Under the pieces are notes generated by a model that was given only the letters and a program-made list of their open reading frames with translations, did no database searches and was not told the origin of the DNA. Shown one piece after another: positions 36,536 through 48,368 of a stretch of DNA of 64,000 bases (position 1 is the stretch's first letter; each line of letters opens with the position of its first letter). The DNA is from Escarpia spicata (lineage: Eukaryota; Annelida; Polychaeta; Sabellida; Siboglinidae), in NCBI GenBank assembly GCA_963995525.1, contig OZ023217.1, forward strand, positions 5,505,830-5,569,829. The letters run 5' to 3'. Both the position numbers and the translations under genes were made by a program.

Positions 36536-37112
36536 TATCGCAACTGCACTTGTTACTACAAGTAGTAGGCTTGACTATCGTAATTCCCTTTTCACAACAT
36601 TGCCCTTACGGATACCACTAGGTTACAACGTGTACACAACTGCTTAGCTAGGGTTGTGACTCGATCTCCGCGGTTTTCTCACTCAGTGTCTCTTCTGAGG
36701 TCCTTGCACAAGCTTCCTCTATGATATCGTATTATTTTTAAGATACCATTATCTATCAGGCATTTTCATGTAAGCAACCAGGATATGTATTGCTTATTCC
36801 AGTAAAAAAAAACTATCCAGCTTCGATCATCTCGTTCTGATTTACTTTTTGTTCCTAGAGTCAATACTAATATTGGAACTAGGGCATGTTCTGTTGCTGC
36901 ATCAATTTTCTGAAATTTGCTCCCTCTTAGTGAAACTATTATACAATTTCGCTGTCATTTTAAAACTTACCTTTATAACCTTGCATATCCACATTAGCTC
37001 CTTGGTGTACCGATCCATCTGTTGACAACTTTATGGCTTATCGATTCTGATATTGATTAACCCTTTTGTATTGCTGCGCCTCTGAGCTTGAACTCCGAGG
37101 ATTTAGGCACAA
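36536..37112 (+). pseudogene. LINE remnant, RT C-terminal half
   Basis: Frames on the plus strand show ALVTTSSRLDYRNSLFTTLP, then after a frame change ARVVTRSPRFSHSVSLLRSL, and later FVPRVNTNIGTRACSVAAS, a stop at the usual Trp, and NLLPLSETIIQFRCHFKTYL. These follow the order of the C-terminal half of CR1/L2-like ORF2 proteins. The 3' end carries GCGCCTCTGAGCTTGAACTC and a TTATTATTA tail. Several frameshifts and stops. Confidence 0.8.
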
Positions 37113-38199
37113 AAGAAGTTACTTTAGTATTATTATTATAGATATACAAGCTTTGAGCTTAGATGTGGTGTGCGTGTGTGCGTGTGTGCGTGTGTGCGTG
37201 TGTGCAGATTAGGCCCTATTCCCGAAAGGAAGATTTCAACGCGGAAAGGTTCAATTAGTGATACGAGGTGTGTACTTTGCGTACTCCCAAGACATCTATT
37301 GCGACATCGGCATGTTCTCAGTCGACTTGGTCACGACGAGAAAGTAGGTGAACCAGTCGACAGCCGCAATGTTTGCAATCGGCTACATATGGTGATGCTC
37401 GTAACCTTCCGTTGTGAATGAACCTCAACACACGAAAACGTCCGAAGAAGCGACATTAACCCAGTTCCTGATTGTAATAATTCTATAGTTAGCGCTTCCA
37501 CCTTAAGTTGAAACTAAATTTAAAGTGTGAGCCCTACACGAAGCTTTGTTCTACATGACATACCGATCCACAGACCACGTATATTATGTCAGCTTTTCTT
37601 TACCACCCATTATTAATGTAGCACTTGTTGCTTGTTTTCTTTCTGCCAACTTAAACCACCTATTAACCGCACGTGCGGTTGAAAAGAAAATGTCGACGTA
37701 ATATAGTAATCTATTAACGATATAAGTGCTGATACGTGTGGGAGAAAACGCCTCAGATCCGCCCGAGAAATGTGTCGCGAGCAGCAGGGAATGAGATAAA
37801 TCGATCTGCGCTCGTTTTGAGACAGTTATTTCTATACTTGCTTATAATATACGCCTGCAATTCTGTAACTGTTGTATTTTTGTTCAAATGGTCGAAAGTG
37901 TTTCATATTATGCCGCTGGGCACTGTACTTAGGAAACACAGAGAAAGGAAACGGTTAAGATCGTGGAATATAGCCTGAGTTTAGCACTCGTACAACCGTC
38001 ATTGACATTTCACAAATTAGAAACTCACTTGAAAATGTTCGTAAAGTAGTTTTATCCAGTGGTTACAAGGGGTTGGAAAAACGTCAGTAGTTGCCAACAA
38101 AGATATTTTTAACAACGTTTCCATCGCATCCTAGTTGACTTCATTATATTCCACTGTTTTACTCCCCAGTGTCTCTGGGTGAGAATAGTTTATAAGCAT
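37113..38199. other. Unassigned, with a short GCGT tract
   Basis: A (GTGTGTGC)n patch lies at 37168-37206. Short frames at 37170-37421 and 37736-37978 have no recognisable product. Confidence 0.4.
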
Positions 38200-38520
38200 T
38201 AGTGACCCGAGAAAACAGAAGCAAGGTGAATGAATTAAGAGAGGAAATTGGCACGAAGAAACACATGAGAATGAAAGTATTTGGGAGATGAGCAAGACAT
38301 GTAGTAAGAACGAGTGAGGACAGACTGACAAAGGAACATATCAAACAGTAGATGGTGGTAGAGGAAGAGGAGGAAGATCAAAACTAGGATGGAAAGACCG
38401 TGTAAAGCGAAATCTCAAAAAGACATTGACATATAGCTGAGAATTGAAAAACATCGCAGAAGATCAAGAAAGATTAAGACAAATAGTAAACAAGGCAGAC
38501 GATGATTTACATTTACTGCC
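38200..38520 (+). pseudogene. Non-LTR RT C-terminal fragment
   Basis: Interrupted plus-strand frames spell RHVVRTSEDRLTKEHIKQ, then GRGRGGRSKLGWKDRVKRNL, then ELKNIAEDQERLRQIVNKAD, the usual ending of one LINE class (GHVxRMxxDRLPK, GRPxxRWKDxV, AxDRxxWR). Multiple stops. No upstream RT motifs remain. Confidence 0.78.
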
Positions 38521-38667
38521 GTCATGCAGTTGCTCTCGTACAGGCGTATGGTGATAGAACAATTTTTAATTTGGAAACTATTTTTACAATACGAAATTTA
38601 TAAAGACTTTGACGTGCGCTCTAGCTGTGGCGTAGTTGAAGCGAGCCTCAGCACGGTACATGCGGAC

Positions 38668-40129
38668 TGTTTGGTGTGATGTACGTTTGTTGTGATGTAT
38701 GTTTGGTGTGATGAATGTTTGTTGTGATGTACGTTTGGTGTGATGTATGTTTGGTGTGATGTATGTTTGTTGTGATGTACGTTTGGTGTGATGTACGTTT
38801 GTTGTGATGTACGTTTGTTGTGATGTACGTTTGGTGTGATGTACGTTTGGTGTGATGTACGTTTGATGTGATGTACGTTTGGTGTGATGTACGTTTGTTG
38901 TGATGTACGTTTGAGGTGATGTACGTTTGGTGTGATGTACGTTTGGTGTGATGTACGTTTGGTGGGATGTACGTTTGGTGGGATGTACGTTTGGTGTGAT
39001 GTACGTTTGGTGTGATGTACGTTTGGTGTGATGTACGTTTGGTGTGATGTACGTTTGGTGTGATGTACGTTTGGTGTGATGTACGTTTGGTGTGCTGTAC
39101 GTTTGGTGTGCTGTACGTTTGGTGTGGTGTGGTGTACGTTTGGTGTGGTGTACGTTTGGTGTGGTGTACGTTTGGTGTGATGTACGTTTGGTGTGATGTA
39201 CGTTTGGTGTGATGTACGTTTGGTGTGATGTACGTTTGTTGTGATGTACGTTTGGTGTGATGTACGTTTGGTGTGATGTACGTTTGGTGTGATGTACGTT
39301 TGGTGTGATGTACGTTTGGTGTGGTGTACGTTTGGTGTGGTGTACGTTTGGTGTGGTGTACGTTTGGTGTGGTGTACGTTTGGTGTGATGTACGTTTGGT
39401 GGGATGTACGTTTGGTGTGATGTACGTTTGGTGTGATGTACGTTTGGTGTGATGTACGTTTGGTGTGATGTACGTTTGGTGTGATGTACGTTTGGTGTGA
39501 TGTACGTTTGGTGTGATGTACGTTTGGTGTGATGTACGTTTGGTGTGATGTACGTTTGGTGTGATGTACGTTTGGTGTGATGTACGTTTGGTGGGATGTA
39601 CGTTTGGTGGGATGTACGTTTGGTGGGATGTACGTTTGGTGTGATGTACGTTTGGTGTGATGTACGTTTGGTGTGATGTACGTTTGGTGTGATGTACGTT
39701 TGGTGTGATGTACGTTTGGTGTGATGTACGTTTGGTGTGATGTACGTTTGGTGTGATGTATGTTTGGTGTGATGTATGTTTGGTGTGATGTACGTTTGGT
39801 GTGATGTACGTTTGGTGTGATGTACGTTTGGTGTGATGTACGTTTGGTGTGATGTGGTGTGATGTATGTTTGGTGTGATGTATGTTTGGTGTGGTGTACG
39901 TTTGGTGTGGTGTACGTTTGGTGTGGTGTACGTTTGGTGTGATGTACGTTTGGTGTGATGTACGTTTGGTGTGATGTACGTTTGGTGTGATGTACGTTTG
40001 GTGTGATGTATGTTTGGTGTGATGTATGTTTGGTGTGATGTATGTTTGGTGTGATGTACGTTTGGTGTGATGTATGTTTGGTGTGATGTATGTTTGGTGT
40101 GATGTATGTTTGGTGTGATGTATGTGACT
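38668..40129. repeat. 16-bp satellite, about 90 copies
   Basis: Unit GATGTACGTTTGGTGT with point variants (TATG, TTGTTG, GGTGG, GTGGTG). Because 16 is not a multiple of three and the unit has no stop on the minus strand in any phase, three overlapping minus frames of about 500 codons stay open, each reading HQTYITPNVHHTKRTS. They are artefacts of the repeat. Confidence 0.96.
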
Positions 40130-40359
40130 TTGCTGCAACTAGTCCTGGGTATGATGTCATTGCACTTGGAGGAAAGCAGCACTCGTAATATGACGGGATA
40201 TTGCCACACCACCAAAGTAAAGTTCTTACACTTTCAAGCATCAGACCAAGCATATTTGATCAGGACGCACGTCAGTTAATCATGTGATGTGTGCATTTTA
40301 TTCGCAATTTTGCATTGACGAGTAAAAACAAATGGAAAATAAATAGACGGCCCAGTATT

Positions 40360-40390
40360 CTGCCGTGCAATGGCAAAAGGGTGCAAGTGA
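40360..40390 (+). repeat. Left terminal inverted repeat
   Basis: 31 bp, identical to the reverse complement of 42531-42561. Preceded by TATT. A shorter, related motif (CACAAGGGTGCAAGTGACAA) recurs at about 40502-40523. Confidence 0.92.
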
Positions 40391-41280
40391 CATTTTTATA
40401 AAAAATTAGTTAACATCACAATCGCACATTTTGGAGCAAGTGCCATCTTATTATATAATAAATAACACAGTTTAGCTCTTAGATTGGCTAGAAATGACAA
40501 GGCACAAGGGTGCAAGTGACAATGGAACTGTATTTTACAATGACAAAAGGGAGTAACTGAATGTCCAATAGCGCGACGCGTTATTAGGACAAAACATCCA
40601 ATTAATGCCCTGCTCTCTTACTCAGTGAAGAGGGAGAAAACGGTACCATGAATTTTGCGAATATATTTCGCGGTTTGATGAATGAATGATTACATGACAC
40701 TATATATATATGTGTGTGTATATATATGTATATATATATATATAATTATATATATATATATACATGTATATAATACTCTTAAACAAATATGCACAAGGCA
40801 AACCAAAGGCAAAGCCAGTCTGCTGAAAGTGTTGACCCCTTTTAATATAGCGTATGCTGTCTTTAGGATTTTATGTATAATATATGTTGTATGTTAACAC
40901 AGTGGTGTGTATACACGTGTATTATATTATTTGTATACAATGATATAATTCTAAACGATCATTGCCAATAATTATTATCACCCATCACCATAATAGTTCA
41001 GCATCGACATCAAGTTTAACATATTTCTTAAATTACTTTATTACTGTAGCAGTTATCACACGTATACGAGTGAGTAAACCATATTTGCATATTTCATGAC
41101 TGAGCCTTAAGGGGTTGTAGAACAACTTTTATTTAACGGCTGTTAAAATAGGATTTTTATAAATATCACGAATTATGGCACGTTTATTAATTAACACGTA
41201 AATTGGAAATAGTTGCTCTCCGAACTTCAGGCATTTCCGAATTTAAAAAAAAACCGCATACTAAATTCTTATAATTCGCA

Positions 41281-41643
41281 TTGTATAAGACAATTTGTCA
41301 CACATCTATGTCATGCCCACACACCGTCAGTATCAAGTATCTAGTGAAAGGACACACTTTCATGTCAGCCGACTCCGGGCATGCACAGGTCGAGAAAGGT
41401 ATGAGGTCGAAGAAGAATGTCTACATATCGGATTTTGCAAGCATGACAAGCAAATCTGGAACAGTCAATCTCTTGAGTCATGCAGATTTTCGTTCTTGAG
41501 AAAATGGTATAAGTTCAGCAAAATCCACGAAGAAGCCGACATTGGGTCACGTGAGCATGGTACATTGTCCGTTGATGCCAGTGAACAGAGTTCAGTTCTT
41601 GAGCGGAACGCCTATCAACGACACTTCTTTCGACATGATTGAT
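41281..41643 (+). pseudogene. Decayed transposon-type ORF fragment
   Basis: The frame reads KYLVKGHTFMSADSGHAQVE, then MRSKKNVYISDFASM and SHADFRS, a TGA stop at 41497-41499, then ENGISSAKSTKKPTLGHVSM and a second stop near 41650. I recall similar GHTFMSADSxHxxVExxMR proteins as uncharacterised, multicopy, transposon-like families in invertebrates. The stop replaces a probable Trp (TGG to TGA). Likely a remnant of this element's transposase or accessory protein. Assignment is by memory of motif only. Confidence 0.5.
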
Positions 41644-41865
41644 ACCGAGTGAAACAATGAAGACTACCTTACCTGTTGTAGCTTTTGCTTTTATACCGGT
41701 ACTTTTGTTTAATTGCTGTTTTAAAGCAAGACGATGATAATACGAAACTGAAAGTTTTGTAATTTGCATCTCCGAGGGACATCATAATAAATCAACTGAC
41801 TGATTAAATTTGGTTTAACAGTAAATCACCTAACTAATTAAAATTGTGTTTTAACGATTGTGTAC

Positions 41866-42430
41866 TGTCATTTTTCAATATAATTTTGCCATCTCCAGTT
41901 ATAGTTTCTTCTGACATGATTTAATAGCACTTGCTTCCTTTTGTCATGGAATTGTTTCGATATCGATAACGTAATACAATGACAGAAGGGAGTAAGTGAC
42001 ACTAAGTCACCAAACACACTGTAACACACGAAGTACTGATGTATAATAGTCATTCTTATAAATACACAATTGCCAGCTCCAGTTGTAGTTCATTCTGACT
42101 GATTTAACAGCACTTCCTTCTTTTTGTCATAGAATTGTTTTGATATCGTTCGCCTAATAAAATGACAAAAGGGAGTAAGTGACATTAAGTCACCAAAAAC
42201 TCTGTAAAACCCGAAGGACTGATATATTATAGTCATTCTTATAAATACGCAATTGCCAGCTCCACTTGTAGTTTGTTCTGACAAGATTTAGTAGCACTTG
42301 CTTCCTTTTGTCATATCATTGTTTTGATATATATTGCCTAATAAAATGACAAAAGGGAGTAAGTGACACTAAGTCACCAAACACTCTTGGAAAACCCGGA
42401 GTTCTAGTCATTGTTATAAATATACATAGT
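41866..42430. repeat. Three ~183-bp tandem repeats at transposon right end
   Basis: GACA(A/G)AAGGGAGTAAGTGAC occurs at 41981, 42163 and 42347, and TTTTGTCAT at about 41939, 42123 and 42306, so the unit is 182-184 bp. Each unit carries the subterminal motif once in each orientation, forming a loose palindrome. Confidence 0.88.
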
Positions 42431-42530
42431 CCAGTAGTTCATGCAACTGTGAATAATTGGTGAACCGTAATATGCAAAAATGCGCAAAAGAAAAACGCGT
42501 TTTGTCCAATATCTCAAAAGCACCTCGTTA

Positions 42531-42561
42531 TCACTTGCACCCTTTTGCCATTGCACGGCAG
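42531..42561 (-). repeat. Right terminal inverted repeat
   Basis: Exact reverse complement of 40360-40390, followed by TATT. Confidence 0.92.
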
Positions 42562-42569
42562 TATTCTAC

Positions 42570-43455
42570 AGCTGGTGCAATCCGATCGTAATTAGATACA
42601 CTTTGTGAGTTAATGAATCGTAAGTCTACAACTGGTTCGTCCCCAATACACTGTCGTCGGCAGGTTTACCCGATAAGTTAATTACCACAATTCCCAGACA
42701 AATCTTCCCAGGATTCAATGCGTTCATCATAGCGAAGTCGAGCAGCAAGTATAACTCACATATCCACACCTAACCTTGACTGCACACATAGCAACAAGGT
42801 CCGTCAAGCCGTTAAATGGATGCCGAATATATGCAGCTGTCGGACATTTCGTTGCATATTTTGTTGAAATTCACGCTCCAGTGGTGTTTTGTGTAACAAA
42901 AACGTATGGCAGAGTTTATCAAATAAGAACTCATACTGCAATTATTGCCTTGATAGAGGCGAATATGATAATCGACGAAGGATGTAAGGATGTTTGAAGG
43001 CAGTTGTGTTAAATTGTGATAAGAAATTGGCGTTTACGTAAAGTTGTTTCATTATCACAGCAAACTGTTGATGAATTGTAACAAGAAAAGGTAAATATTG
43101 ACAAATAACCGAGCTCTGATGTTTTAGAAAGGAAACCTTGATGACGCGAACGCCAAAGTATGTGATACTGCAAACCCTTGTCTCTATTCCTGGGGAATAA
43201 GTATCCTAGGGGTTGGATCTTTAATAATAATGATTAATTCCCTTCTTTAGATGGGGTGTTTTGGTCATCCTTTCGAGGAAACATTAACAAATGCGTTAGT
43301 CCTATTCCAAGAGAACCGTCCATTGTATGTCGCAAATACGGGTAACCTAGCTGTTCCAACACCCCTTTTAAAAACGCTTCCGTCTATCATTCGAATAGGC
43401 ATTAACCCGAATTGATTTTGTAAAGGTGCGTGAGGCTACGCCTGTCGATAAAAGG
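42570..43455. other. Unassigned unique sequence
   Basis: No supported gene. A 73-codon plus frame at 42776 has no homologue that I recognise. Confidence 0.4.
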
Positions 43456-43456
43456 T

Positions 43457-43805
43457 ACCAGTGAGTTGCAAACACAGAAACGCCCTTTGTTCAGTGATAA
43501 AATAATGCGGTCATAAATCGAAAACCGACAGACGTATGACCTACGTGTTTAGATTTGGTGTCCATCAAATAGTTCGATCACTCCAATCAATCTATCACAT
43601 TGAACTCAATCAGCCAATGGGAATAACACCCTGTTAGTACGAGTGTCGCAAACATACAAACACCTATTGTTAGGTGATAAAATATGCTGTCATAAATCGC
43701 GCACTATGTATACAAAAGTATGTGTATACATAGCATTGGCGTCCATCAAATAGTTCGATCGCCCCGATCCACTTATCACGCTGAACTCAATAAGCCAACG
43801 GATAC
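43457..43805. repeat. Diverged tandem duplication, ~181-bp period
   Basis: Two copies share GTTGCAAACACAGAAACGCC / GTCGCAAACATACAAACACC, then GTCATAAATCG, GTCCATCAAATAGTTCGATC and TGAACTCAATCAGCCAA. Roughly 75-80 percent identity by eye. Confidence 0.8.
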
Positions 43806-44110
43806 ACCATCGGTCGGGAGCGGAACTAGGAAGTAATTGATGCGTTGGCTGCCAAGCATGGTCGTTACTCCGGGGAAAGCGAGACCTAGCTCTTCAAGGA
43901 ATGAGATGACGTATACATATGTGTTGGATTAGGCCGTAGTGGATATGACAAGATCGCATAGGCGGTGAAGAAAGGTACAGCATTTATTCATGTTGTCCAA
44001 TCTAATTTCTTATAATCAACAGTTCTTTGTGTCCCTTGTTGTTAGGCTTGCAATGGCCATTGTTGGAAAAACACCATCTAGGCTTGTAAACAGTGTGTCC
44101 CTTTTCCGGT

Positions 44111-44470
<360 letters not shown>

Positions 44471-44474
44471 TATG

Positions 44475-45320
44475 TACATGCAACTGCAGGAAAGTATTCA
44501 CTGTACGAAAATCAATTATTGATAATGTGATATAATTGACTCGTCTGTTGATGCATGAATTTATTCCTGGTGATAACCATTTGCGCTGTCCTAGTCACGT
44601 TTTCAAGAAGGTGTTATATATTCGACGTATGAAGAACGTTGAAGGCTGCTATACGTAGGTGTTTGCATTGATTTCAAAACGTCACTCCATCATCCGCAAC
44701 CTCGAATCTGCACTGGTCTTACATAAACTTGTGTAAAGAAACCATGCCCCGTGTCTGGTAAGTTATCGTCTACCAATACCTACGCCTAATTCTGGACACC
44801 AGTATAGGCCCACAACATCACACTATATACACCTGGGTGCATCGTCCTCAATCTATGTTCTTCGTTTAGGTTATAAGTATTGTTACCAGATATAGTAAGG
44901 CCTTGTACCAGGTAGATAATGTATTATGAACGCTGATATATATCTCTGTTCTAGCGACGTGTAGCGAATACCTCTGTTAGTGCCGTGTTTACGATCAACC
45001 ACAACATTTAGACGTCATGGCGACCTTGGCGGTATTTATAGTCTATCGTGAACACGGACATAACTACTGACATACTGGATGCACGTTGGTCTTTATCAAT
45101 CAGTTAGTGGCATGGGATTAATACAAACTCGGTCAGCAACGATACGGCACCACCTGATAATATTTAATAAAACCTAACAATGATAACACGATGCTAAATA
45201 AAGTTTATGTGCAGACAGCGCAAGACGGATCACCGTTAGACAGGGTTAATAATGTTTCATTCAACACGTGTAAACACTCGTAGGCTTACGACGTGCATTC
45301 ACGTGTGTACCAATGCTAAG
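44475..45320. other. Unassigned unique sequence
   Basis: No coding or RNA feature supported. Confidence 0.4.
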
Positions 45321-45321
45321 T

Positions 45322-45326
45322 GTGAG

Positions 45327-45358
<32 letters not shown>

Positions 45359-45425
45359 TGTGTGTGTGTGCGAGTGAGTGCGCGTGCGCGAGCGTGTGCG
45401 TGTGCGTGTGTGTGTGCGAGTGAGT
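45322..45425. repeat. (GTGC)n and GT/GA microsatellite
   Basis: GTGAGTGCGTGCGTGC-type tetranucleotide run passing into GTGCGAGTGAGT. Confidence 0.93.
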
Positions 45426-45811
45426 GTATATTATATCAACTTTCTAAAGCGTATCGGTGGAAGAAGACGGGGCGATCTCTATTCCTTGCAGTGTGAATTG
45501 TTAATTTTAATGTTCTCCCGAGTCGATATATGCGTTGGGTTGGCAGGAGGTAGTTTTGTAATGTAACACACGTGGCCAGTAGCTACTCACCAGTCCAGCG
45601 AGCCGCTGAGGATGTTTTTTGGGGACCAACGACTCACGAACTCATTGAACTCCTGTTGAACTACGGAGCGGAGCGTGAGGGGTGTGACCCATTGGCCCGT
45701 CTCGTGAGACAACCGACACCTGATACGACACGGTATACATTGCATGGTTATTATGTGCTAATGCAACAGACACAATCGTCACGTTCTTCTTACTCTCGCT
45801 ACATTCGTGAA

Positions 45812-45968
45812 CCCCGCAGCAGCAGCAGCAGCAGCAGAAACAGCAGCAGAAGTAGCCGCAAAAGCAGCAGCCACAGCAGCAGTAACAGCAGCAGCAGAAG
45901 CAGCAGCGACAACAGCAGCAGCAAAAACAGCAGAAGTAGCAGCGTCAGCAGCAACAACAGCAGCAAAT
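45812..45968. repeat. Imperfect CAG trinucleotide array
   Basis: CAGCAGCAG interspersed with AAA, ACA and AGT triplets for about 155 bp. It reads as poly-Ser/Asn in one frame, poly-Ala/Thr in another and poly-Ala/Val on the minus strand. The plus frame entering it from 45572 (FWGPTTHELIELLLNYGAER) has balanced composition but no recognised homologue or splice partner. Confidence 0.9.
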
Positions 45969-45979
45969 ATATATATTGA

Positions 45980-47540
45980 ACAAACTACTATATAACATAA
46001 CAAATATTAATTTTAGAAGAAAACAATTTGTACAAATATAAAGATTGACAATATGCGAAAAAGCAACACGGCTGGAGTGTATTTATTGAGATACGTAATC
46101 TAGTCGTAAAACGAGAATGCAAAAATACATACCGTGTCCTATTTCACGCAACAACGGCCAAACTAAATCAGGATCAACGTGTGACAAAGCCAACTTGTGG
46201 CAAGGTCACGTAGGAACAGTGGCAACGCCGAACTGGAGCCATTGTGTAGGGCCTATGTTGTCGTTGCAATGTCTATTGATTGATCTAGCACAACATTTAT
46301 TCAACTAGGTAAGCCGTACAGTGTATACGGTGCAATATGCAGAAGTAGCTAACTGATAGGACGAAATTATTATGATACAATAAAATAGTTAATTCAAATG
46401 ACAATTAAGCACTCAGTTATCTCAAATAAGCACAGACGCCAGTAATGCTGAGGTCAGTTTTGGGGAATTTAGATCCTACGTTTCGGTGCTGTGACTCGGT
46501 ACATTTACACGGTTTCCATGTGGACAATGACAACTTGCATTCGACAACAATTCCAGCGGACAATAAACCAACTGATGTCACATCGATCAGGTGAAAAATC
46601 GAAATAATCCGGGCACGAGATTCAGGGGGCTAAGATAGTTTTAATAATCGAATTGCATTTGTGGAATTAATGTACAGAAACAGGACAACATAAAGCGCAT
46701 TATGTTACACATTTATAGACAGGTGTAAGTTACAGTATGCCAGAAGCACACTGTCGGTGACGGGGTCAGCACACGGTTAGTTTTCCCATTGGCGACCATG
46801 TTAACGTTTTGTCTGATTATAAGAAAACGTGACCTACAATATTACTTAAACTTCTCACCTGCTGATATTATCATCTCATTGACGTGCTGGTCGAGTTTAG
46901 TCAAAATCTAACATTTATACCTCTCGTAAAATGCCTGTATGCGTGAAAGCCGTCAATATTTACGAATGGCCAAATTGCTGCCAAATACTATTCGCTTAGT
47001 AAAATCAGCTAAAAGTACACAATTTTACTGTCAACAGCTTCTACAATCACACCTCAAAATCTGACTACTCAAATGCACCTATATCAGAGCAGGTGAATTT
47101 TGTTAAAAAAATCATTTCTAAAAAATACACTGCACTTTTTTCGTCTGTGACGAAACAGGAAGTCTAACAGTGTCATGACCCCTGACACAGGTGTGCACAG
47201 GTGACGAGTGCAGAGTTCTTTAACCGGTGGTTAAGTCAGAGTGACATCAACATTGCGTGTGACATTTGTGGTGAAATAAATTAACGAGGACAGATACAAA
47301 ATTAACAACACCGAAGACAGGCGCCGCCATCAACCATGGGGGATGACAATCATAACAAAACTCTAAATTATCAAGAACACCTGCGTACAATCAGTCATCG
47401 GTTACGATGGCGATGCGTCAATAGTAATCTCGCAGGTAACTAGGACTGGTATGGGACGTGTTAATTCCAAGAGTTGATGACAACTGTTGGTATATTAAAA
47501 GATTTTAAAGTGCCATCAAATGAAGAATCTGTATATTTAA
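45980..47540. other. Unassigned unique sequence
   Basis: No gene that I can support. AT-rich with scattered short frames only. Confidence 0.4.
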
Positions 47541-47544
47541 AGAT

Positions 47545-48170
47545 AGAGAGGGAGAGAGAAAGGAGGAGAAAAGAAGAAGAAGAGAGAGACAGAGAGAGAG
47601 AAAGAGAGAGAAAGAGATAGAAGAGAGAAAGAGGAGACAGAGAGAGGAGAGAGAGGAAAGAGGAGAGAGGAGAGAGAGGAGAGAGGAGAGAGGAGAGAAA
47701 AGAGAGGAGAGAGGAGAGAGGAGAGAGGAGAGAGGAGAGAGGAGAGAGGAGAGAGGAGAGAGGAGAGAGGAGAGAGGAGAGAGGAGAGAGAGGAGAGAGT
47801 AGAGAGGAGAGAGAGGAGAGAGAAAGGAGATAGAGAGGGGAGAAGAGAGAGGAGAGAGGAGAGAGGAGAGAGGAGAGAGGAGAGAGGAGAGAGGAGAGAG
47901 GAGAGAGGAGAGAGGAGCGAGGCGAGAGGAGAGAGGAGAGAGGAGAGAGGGGAGGGGAGAGGGGAGAGAGGCGAGAGGCGAGAGGCGAGAGGCGAGAGGC
48001 GAGAGGCGAGAGGCGAGAGGCGAGAGGGAGTGTGTGAGAAGGTGAGAGAAGTTTGTGAGAGGAAGAGAGAGAGGGAGAAGGGGGGAGGAGAGGGAGAGGG
48101 AGGGAGGGGGAGGAGGGAGGGAGGGAAGGAGAGAGGGGAGGGAGGGAGGGAAAGAGATAGAGAAAGAGAA
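47545..48170. repeat. Purine-rich GAGAGGA satellite
   Basis: Almost pure A/G on the plus strand: GAGAGGAGAGA units of 7-8 bp, then GAGAGGC units (about 47960-48025), then GGGAGGGA. Minus frames give SLLSPLSSLLSPL-type reading. Long mirror-symmetric purine tracts of this kind can form triplex DNA. Confidence 0.95.
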
Positions 48171-48255
48171 ACGCTAGCGTGCGTGTGTGCGTGCGGGCGT
48201 GCGGGCGGGCATGTGTGAGTGTGTGTGAGCGTATGTGTGTGGGGGTGGATGGGTG

Positions 48256-48335
48256 TGCGTGAGTGCGTGAGTGCGTGAGTGCGTGAGTGCGTGAGTGCGT
48301 GAGTGCGTGAGTGCGTGAGTGCGTGAGTGCGTGCG
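48256..48335. repeat. GAGTGCGT 8-bp repeat
   Basis: About ten copies of GTGAGTGC directly following the purine tract and a short GTGCGGGC-rich segment. Confidence 0.95.
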
Positions 48336-48368
48336 TAGTGGAGACCATGGATAAACGGACAGAATAGG

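Larger units (their letters stand above)
40360..42561. mobile_element. DNA transposon with perfect 31-bp TIRs and TATT target duplication
   Basis: The terminal 31 bp are exact inverted copies beginning CTGCCGTGCAATGGC and continuing AAAAGGGTGCAAGTGA. TATT flanks both ends directly (40356-40359 and 42562-42565). Inside are subterminal repeats built on GACAAAAGGGAGTAAGTGAC in both orientations, a threefold ~183-bp tandem repeat at the right end, and a decayed protein fragment at 41281-41643. Length 2202 bp suggests a deleted or non-autonomous copy. The superfamily is unresolved; a 4-bp duplication is compatible with Sola or Ginger-like groups, among others. Confidence 0.85.

Noticed and set aside
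38584..40253. Three overlapping ~500-550-codon minus frames
   Set aside because: Same peptide in three phases from a 16-bp stop-free repeat.
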